DNA of 11,408 nucleotides, taken from contig CALNBC010000405.1 of assembly GCA_937874755.1 (NCBI GenBank), positions 1 through 11,408 of the forward strand, given 5' to 3'. Source of the DNA: an uncultured Clostridia bacterium. Lineage in GTDB: Bacteria; Bacillota; Clostridia; Christensenellales; CALWSW01. Under the pieces are notes generated by a model. That model ran no database searches and was not told the DNA's origin. It saw nothing but the letters and a program-made list of their open reading frames with translations. Below are positions 7,554 through 11,408 of the stretch, in pieces. The translations under genes were made by a program, and so were the position numbers. Positions within the stretch are counted from its first letter, which is position 1. Every line of letters begins with the position of its first letter.

Positions 7554-8440
7554 TGGGTATACGGTTTGGTCCTTCGGGCAATTCGGAGAGCTTTTACGAC
7601 AAGGGTTATAAACACACATACCAAGCGCCTGAATACCTTGCTGAAATGGGGCTTGACGCGTTCGAGTATTCCTTCGGAAGAGGGGTGCGGATGACTGAAG
7701 CGACCGCCAAAGCTATCCGCACTTCTATGGAAGAATACGATATAGCATTGAGCCTTCATTCCCCGTATTACATCAACCTATGTGTTGAAGATGAAGAGCG
7801 GAAGCAAAAGAACAAGCGCTATTTTACGGAGACGGCAAAAGCCGCTCTCATGATGGGGGCGGACAGAGCGGTTTTTCATGCAGGTGCCGTGACCAAGATG
7901 TCCAGGGAAAGAGCTATGGAACTGGCTTTGCCCCTTTTGAAGGAAATTCTGGACGAATTGGATACCGAAGGGCTGGGTGCAATTAGATTTTGTCCCGAAA
8001 CTATGGGAAAGCTAAACCAGTTCGGCAACCTAGACGAAATGATTAGGATTTGTGCCGAGGACGACAGACTTATTCCCGCAGTGGATTTCGCTCACCTCCA
8101 TGCGAGGGAAAATGGCGCGCTCACCAGCACAGATGCTTTCGCTCAAGTATTAGATGCGCTGGAGGATGGACTCGGAGCGGAAAGAGCCAAGAACATGCAT
8201 ATCCATTTTTCCACCATAGAATTCACAAAAATGGGAGAAAAGCGCCACAGAACCTTTGCAGAAACCGAATACGGACCCAGGTTTGAGTTCCTGGCTCCGC
8301 TGCTTGCGGGGCGAGGGTATACTCCCCGCATAATCTGCGAATCGAACGGCACGATGGCGGAAGACGCTGCGTCAATGAAGGCGTCCTACATCGCCTCTTT
8401 GAACAGCCTAAAACAGCGCGTTGCGCTAAATGGCAGTTAG
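7553..8440 (+). CDS. Endonuclease IV-like TIM-barrel metalloprotein (AP endonuclease family 2)
   Basis: A 295-residue TIM barrel of the endonuclease IV / xylose-isomerase-like superfamily. Candidate metal ligands fall close to the E. coli Nfo numbers: His69 (SLHSPYY), His109 (VFHAG), Glu149 (CPETMG), Asp178 and His181 (VDFAHLH), His216 (MHIHFS), His232 (EKRHRTF) and Glu263 (ICES). The Nfo ligand Asp229 corresponds to Lys230 here, so the trinuclear zinc site may differ. The likely role is hydrolysis at abasic sites in DNA repair, but a sugar isomerase-like or other phosphodiesterase activity cannot be excluded. The ATG at 7553 shares a base with the VanZ-like gene's TGA. No good ribosome binding site is seen, so translation is probably coupled. 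A TTG one codon upstream is the less likely start. The efp promoter lies across its 3' end. Confidence 0.82.
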   Translation: MGIRFGPSGNSESFYDKGYKHTYQAPEYLAEMGLDAFEYSFGRGVRMTEATAKAIRTSMEEYDIALSLHSPYYINLCVEDEERKQKNKRYFTETAKAALMMGADRAVFHAGAVTKMSRERAMELALPLLKEILDELDTEGLGAIRFCPETMGKLNQFGNLDEMIRICAEDDRLIPAVDFAHLHARENGALTSTDAFAQVLDALEDGLGAERAKNMHIHFSTIEFTKMGEKRHRTFAETEYGPRFEFLAPLLAGRGYTPRIICESNGTMAEDAASMKASYIASLNSLKQRVALNGS

Positions 8441-8449
8441 CGGTATAAT
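8421..8449 (+). promoter_or_regulatory. Predicted sigma-A promoter for efp
   Basis: A perfect TATAAT at 8444-8449 lies 17 bases after TTGCGC (8421-8426, matching only the TTG of the -35 box). The -35 overlaps the last codons of the endonuclease IV-like gene. A short perfect inverted repeat, AGCGC-GTT-GCGCT (8415-8427), covers the -35 and could be an operator or chance. The expected start near 8456 gives a leader of about 75 bases. No intrinsic terminator separates the genes, so readthrough from glmM is also possible. Confidence 0.6.
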
Positions 8450-8531
8450 ATTATCGGATAAATTTGAGCTTATGTCTTTGGGCACACTTTTTTTACTTAT
8501 ACATCTATATCTACATCGGAGGTAATCACCC

Positions 8532-9089
8532 ATGATCAGTGCAGGTGAGTTTCGTAAAGGCGTAACCATAGAAATCGACGGCGGCGTTTGGGTCATTGTC
8601 GAATTCCAGCATGTTAAGCCCGGCAAGGGCGCAGCTTTCGTACGCACCAAAATCAAGAATGTAATTGCCGGCAATGTTTTGGAGCGCACTTTCAATCCCA
8701 ACGACAAATTCCCCAGGGCGCATGTCGAACGCAAGGAGATGCAGTACCTTTACAACGATGGTGAACTGTTCTACTTCATGGATACAGAAACCTATGAGCA
8801 GCTCCCTTTGAATAAAGATATCGTCGAAGACACCATGCACTTCATAGTTGAGAATATGAACGTAACCGTATCCTTCTTCAAGGATTCTGCATTCTCAGTG
8901 GATGCCCCGAACTTTGTCGAGCTTACCATCACCGAAACCGATCCCGGCTTCAAAGGCGATACCGCTACTGGCGCGATTAAGCCGGCTGTGCTCGAAACAG
9001 GCTACAAGATCAACGTCCCTCTATTCGTCAACACGGGAGACAAAATAAGAGTCGATACCCGTACGGGTGAATATATGGAGCGCGTCTAA
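8532..9089 (+). CDS. efp: Translation elongation factor P
   Basis: EF-P binds ribosomes stalled at consecutive prolines and promotes peptide bond formation. At 185 residues it has the full three-domain form: an N-terminal KOW-like domain (about 1-65) and two OB domains (about 66-127 and 128-185). The modifiable tip residue is Lys32 in [12 protein letters not shown]. The C-terminal block [20 protein letters not shown] is the family signature. No EpmA/EpmB modification genes are in the window. GGAGGT (8518-8523) lies 8 bases before the ATG. The gene has its own predicted promoter and is followed after 37 bases by the CD1247-type gene. Confidence 0.97.
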   Translation: MISAGEFRKGVTIEIDGGVWVIVEFQHVKPGKGAAFVRTKIKNVIAGNVLERTFNPNDKFPRAHVERKEMQYLYNDGELFYFMDTETYEQLPLNKDIVEDTMHFIVENMNVTVSFFKDSAFSVDAPNFVELTITETDPGFKGDTATGAIKPAVLETGYKINVPLFVNTGDKIRVDTRTGEYMERV

Positions 9090-9126
9090 CTCTAGTGGCA
9101 CGACTACATACCAAAGGAGGCTCATC

Positions 9127-9528
9127 ATGGGTTATCTGAAAGAACAGGTTTCCTACATCAGGGGAATGGCGGACGGTCTTGCAATCGACTCTTCCACAAA
9201 GGAAGGAAAACTATTACTTGCGTTGATTGCCGCGCTCGACGAAGTCGTCGACTCTGTGGAATGCAACGAAACCAGCATCGACGAGCTGACCGAATCTGTG
9301 GAGAGCATCAAGGAAGACATCGAGTACATCGAAGCCGAGGTCTATGGAGAAGAGTCTGATTTTACTCCATGGCCAGACGACGATGAAGACGACGACCCTG
9401 GATTTGTGGAAATGGTATGCAAAAATTGCAACGACACCATCTACTTCGATTCGGCGATCGTCGACAGCGGAGAGCCTCTGATTTGCCCGAACTGCGAAAT
9501 ACCCTTCAAGGAGATCGAAGAAGTGTAG
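9127..9528 (+). CDS. CD1247-type N-terminal domain protein with C-terminal zinc ribbon
   Basis: This 133-residue protein opens with MGYLKEQVSYIRGMADGL, the start typical of the clostridial CD1247 N-terminal domain family. A helical, probably coiled-coil stretch follows (about 25-72). Then comes an acidic linker DDDEDDD (84-90) and a small zinc-ribbon-like module with CKNC (98-101) and CPNC (120-123). It should be cytosolic. Genes of this family often follow efp in Clostridia, but no function is established. The ATG at 9127 is preceded 6 bases earlier by AAAGGAGG, a near-perfect ribosome binding site, so the longer in-frame opening upstream is not the start. A bidirectional terminator follows. 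Confidence 0.85.
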   Translation: MGYLKEQVSYIRGMADGLAIDSSTKEGKLLLALIAALDEVVDSVECNETSIDELTESVESIKEDIEYIEAEVYGEESDFTPWPDDDEDDDPGFVEMVCKNCNDTIYFDSAIVDSGEPLICPNCEIPFKEIEEV

Positions 9529-9564
9529 CTTCATATCGAATGTTCGGAATTGTCGTTCCATAAC

Positions 9565-9609
9565 AGCAAAAACGGTCGAAGGGTTTCTGCCCTTCAGCCG
9601 TTTTTTGCT
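9565..9609. terminator. Bidirectional intrinsic terminator between convergent operons
   Basis: AACGG-TC-GAAGGG (9571-9583) pairs with CCCTTC-AG-CCGTT (9590-9602) around a six-base loop, interrupted only by a C-A mismatch and a T-G wobble. It is followed by TTTTTT on the + strand and preceded by AAAAA, which reads as a T-run on the - strand. It therefore serves both the efp operon and the methyltransferase operon. The rest of the 9529-9646 gap shows nothing else. Confidence 0.9.
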
Positions 9610-9646
9610 TTCTTTATTGTAATGCTCGCTTTGCGCTAGAGATAAT

Positions 9647-10897
9647 TTATTCGATGGATATGATGCCCTGGCAGCCGAAGACATCGCTCACCAATAGGGC
9701 AAGATTGGGCTTGTCTGGCGCAAGGTATAAATTCGGGATAGTGCCGCCGCGCAAAGGCCGTATGTTATACGAACAGGGTAAGAAGATACCGTCATCAACA
9801 AAGCCCAGTGCGCAGTAATCCACCAGCGCCAAACCGGTGTAAACTTCCGGAGTATCGAGCCCAACTGAAGGTGTGTATGAAGCGAGAGTGACGTCTGCCC
9901 GACCGTTTGCCCTGGAACAAGTATACTCAAGTTGCCCGATTTTAGGTGGTTTGGCAACGTCAAACAGAAGCAACGTTCCAGGGAGCTCGCTATCCATCAA
10001 AGTCTGCTCCCTGCTCAACAGCCTTCTTCGAAGCAACGAAAGCGCGATGGGAGAGGAGTCCACCGCTACGAAACGGCGGTCAGCTTTGGAAGCTGCGGAA
10101 GCCGTGGTTCCGCTTCCAGAAAACAGATCCATCACTAGGTCGCCGGGGCGAGAGGTAGAGAGTATTATTCGCTTAAGCAGTGCTTCGGGCTTTTGAGTAT
10201 CGTATCCGGTGCGCTCAGGATCCTTTTGCTGAAGGTGTGAGATATCCGTCCAAACATCTGAAGGATAAATTGGCGTATCCTCCGAATAAGTATAAGTCTT
10301 GCCACCGGATTTTATGGTATAAACTACGCGGCCTTCCTCATCGGTGACTCTTCGCATGTGGTTTTGCATATCCTTGCCTCGAGGTATGCCAATGCTGGAA
10401 ATGTCAAAATAAGCTTTTTTGGTTTTGCGGTAGAAAAGTATGTTATCGTGCTTCTTGGAGAAATGGTTTTTTGCGCGTCCGCCGCTCTTGTAGTGCCAGA
10501 TTATTTCATTTACGAAGTTATCTTCGCCGAAAATACCGTCTAGCATGATGCGAAGATGTGCGCAGGTTCTCGGGTCTATGTGCAGGAAAAGGCTGCCATT
10601 GTCGTTTAAAAGCTCGTAGCAGCCTTTCAGCACTTCGTTCATCATGGTATAATAATCTGCAGCGGGCAAGCTATCGTCGTAGGAGGGAATCGCAACCGGG
10701 GTTTGCTTATGACCGCTGAGCTGTAATCTTAATGTGAACCGGCTGCCTGTTTGAAACGGAGGGTCGAGGTATATCGTTTGAATGAGACCCGCATAGGATT
10801 CGATGAGCCGCGGCAAATTGGCGATAGCGTCTCCTAATATAAACAGATTGTGCGTTCCCCGACCAAGCTGTTCACCATAGCAGTTCGTTGCGCTCAT
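9647..10897 (-). CDS. Site-specific DNA methyltransferase, beta class (probably adenine-N6) with C-terminal extension
   Basis: A 416-residue S-adenosylmethionine-dependent DNA methyltransferase. The catalytic motif IV is DPPF (45-48), the SAM-binding motif I is DLFSGSGTT (257-265), and TQKPEALLKRII (234-245) precedes it. This catalytic-then-SAM order defines the beta class. DPPF favours N6-adenine (N4-cytosine is possible). The target-recognition segment probably lies at about 110-230, around HFSKKHDNILFY. Residues from about 310 to 416 form an unrecognised, strand-rich extension beyond the usual catalytic core. No restriction gene is seen in the window, so it may be an orphan methyltransferase. 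The ATG overlaps the upstream regulator's TGA (ATGA) and has AGGAGG 7 bases upstream. The specificity is unknown. Confidence 0.88.
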   Translation of the reverse strand: MSATNCYGEQLGRGTHNLFILGDAIANLPRLIESYAGLIQTIYLDPPFQTGSRFTLRLQLSGHKQTPVAIPSYDDSLPAADYYTMMNEVLKGCYELLNDNGSLFLHIDPRTCAHLRIMLDGIFGEDNFVNEIIWHYKSGGRAKNHFSKKHDNILFYRKTKKAYFDISSIGIPRGKDMQNHMRRVTDEEGRVVYTIKSGGKTYTYSEDTPIYPSDVWTDISHLQQKDPERTGYDTQKPEALLKRIILSTSRPGDLVMDLFSGSGTTASAASKADRRFVAVDSSPIALSLLRRRLLSREQTLMDSELPGTLLLFDVAKPPKIGQLEYTCSRANGRADVTLASYTPSVGLDTPEVYTGLALVDYCALGFVDDGIFLPCSYNIRPLRGGTIPNLYLAPDKPNLALLVSDVFGCQGIISIE

Positions 10898-11408
10898 AGT
10901 GTGTCCTCCTCGGTGGTTTTTCCGATACGGCTACGATTTGCTTGGGTTATGTGAACCTTTGCAAGTCTTTCAGCGGTATCGCCGTCGCCCTTTGCAATGG
11001 CGGCTAAAAGCGCCGTGTGCTCCTCCAGCGTGCTCTCAGCTCTATGGGGTATCCGAAGCGATTGCAACCTCGCAGAAGAAGAATGGCCATGCAAGGTGGA
11101 CAGAATATGACAGAGCACCCCACTTTTGCAGGAGGAGTACAGCGTATCGTGAAAATCCGAGTCGAGTTGGGCTAACTTCTCGAAATGGTCGCCTTTTTGA
11201 ACGAAGAAAGCAAAATTGTCAACGTTCTCTGAAAGGAGCGCAATGTCTGACGAGTTGGAGCGTTCTGCCGCCCACCTGGCCGCCTGACCTTCTAGCAAAT
11301 AGCGGATTACGTATATGTCGTCCACATCTTTCGGAGTGACGCCTATAACCACCATGCCCTTATTAGGTGTGGAGCGCACCAATTCTTCCAGTTCGAGGCG
11401 GCGCAATG
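10894..11408 (-). CDS. GntR-family transcriptional regulator with FCD domain (partial, start outside window)
   Basis: The 171 residues present begin at the end of a winged helix-turn-helix domain: LRRLELEELVRSTPNKG is the typical GntR wing region. The TTG near the edge is therefore an internal Leu codon and the true start lies to the right. The rest is an all-helical FCD ligand-binding domain. The family metal/ligand residues are visible, counting from that Leu: Asp82 and His86 (LDSDFHDTL), His130 (EEHTALLAAIAKGD) and His152 (AKVHI). FCD regulators usually repress or activate metabolic genes on binding small carboxylates. Here the gene is joined by an ATGA overlap to a DNA methyltransferase, an unusual partner. 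The effector is unknown. Confidence 0.88.
   Translation of the reverse strand, partial: LRRLELEELVRSTPNKGMVVIGVTPKDVDDIYVIRYLLEGQAARWAAERSNSSDIALLSENVDNFAFFVQKGDHFEKLAQLDSDFHDTLYSSCKSGVLCHILSTLHGHSSSARLQSLRIPHRAESTLEEHTALLAAIAKGDGDTAERLAKVHITQANRSRIGKTTEEDTL

Noticed and set aside
9536..9556. CGAATGTTCG, resembling half of a LexA box
   Set aside because: The arms are too short and the spacing does not fit the Firmicutes LexA consensus; it also lies downstream of a gene, not near a promoter.
9647..11408. Possible restriction-modification or other defence system
   Set aside because: Only a methyltransferase and a GntR-type regulator are visible; no nuclease motif was found on either strand, so a defence system cannot be claimed from this window.

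Overview
The window reads as a conserved housekeeping stretch of a Clostridia-type Firmicutes chromosome of moderate GC. The evidence for this is the IspH-ribosomal protein S1 gene fusion, the order flavoprotein / HutP-like / cmk / plsC / ispH-S1, the CD1247-type gene directly after efp, the strong GGAGG ribosome binding sites and the sigma-A style TATAAT promoters. No phage, insertion sequence, CRISPR array, tRNA or rRNA was seen.

Region 1 (1-4110, + strand) is one tightly packed operon. It holds the 3' end of a BaiN/YhiN-like flavoprotein, a HutP-family protein, cytidylate kinase (TTG start), a PlsC-type acyltransferase that overlaps cmk, and a 719-residue protein joining the isoprenoid enzyme IspH to a four-domain S1 protein. 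PlsC and IspH overlap as ATGA. The operon ends in a clear intrinsic terminator. Just before the IspH/S1 boundary lie an extended -10 promoter, a GGAGGT ribosome binding site and an in-frame ATG. This arrangement could make S1 on its own and is the most interesting signal in the window.

Region 2 (4111-8440, + strand) starts with a promoter and continues with glmM (cell-wall amino sugar precursor), a nicotinamidase/isochorismatase-like hydrolase, a six-helix VanZ-like membrane protein with a large unrecognised extracytoplasmic domain, and an endonuclease IV-like TIM barrel protein coupled to it by a TGATG overlap.

Region 3 (8441-9609, + strand) has its own promoter, elongation factor P, and a small CD1247-type zinc-ribbon protein. 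It ends in a hairpin that should terminate transcription from both directions.

Region 4 (9647-11408, - strand) converges on that hairpin. It holds an FCD-type GntR regulator, cut by the window edge, joined by an ATGA overlap to a beta-class DNA methyltransferase with an unexplained C-terminal extension. No restriction endonuclease is visible beside it.

Most genes are ordinary core functions. The points worth a second look are the nested S1 expression signals, a HutP homologue lacking the known metal-binding histidines, the VanZ-like two-part membrane protein, and the regulator-methyltransferase pair.
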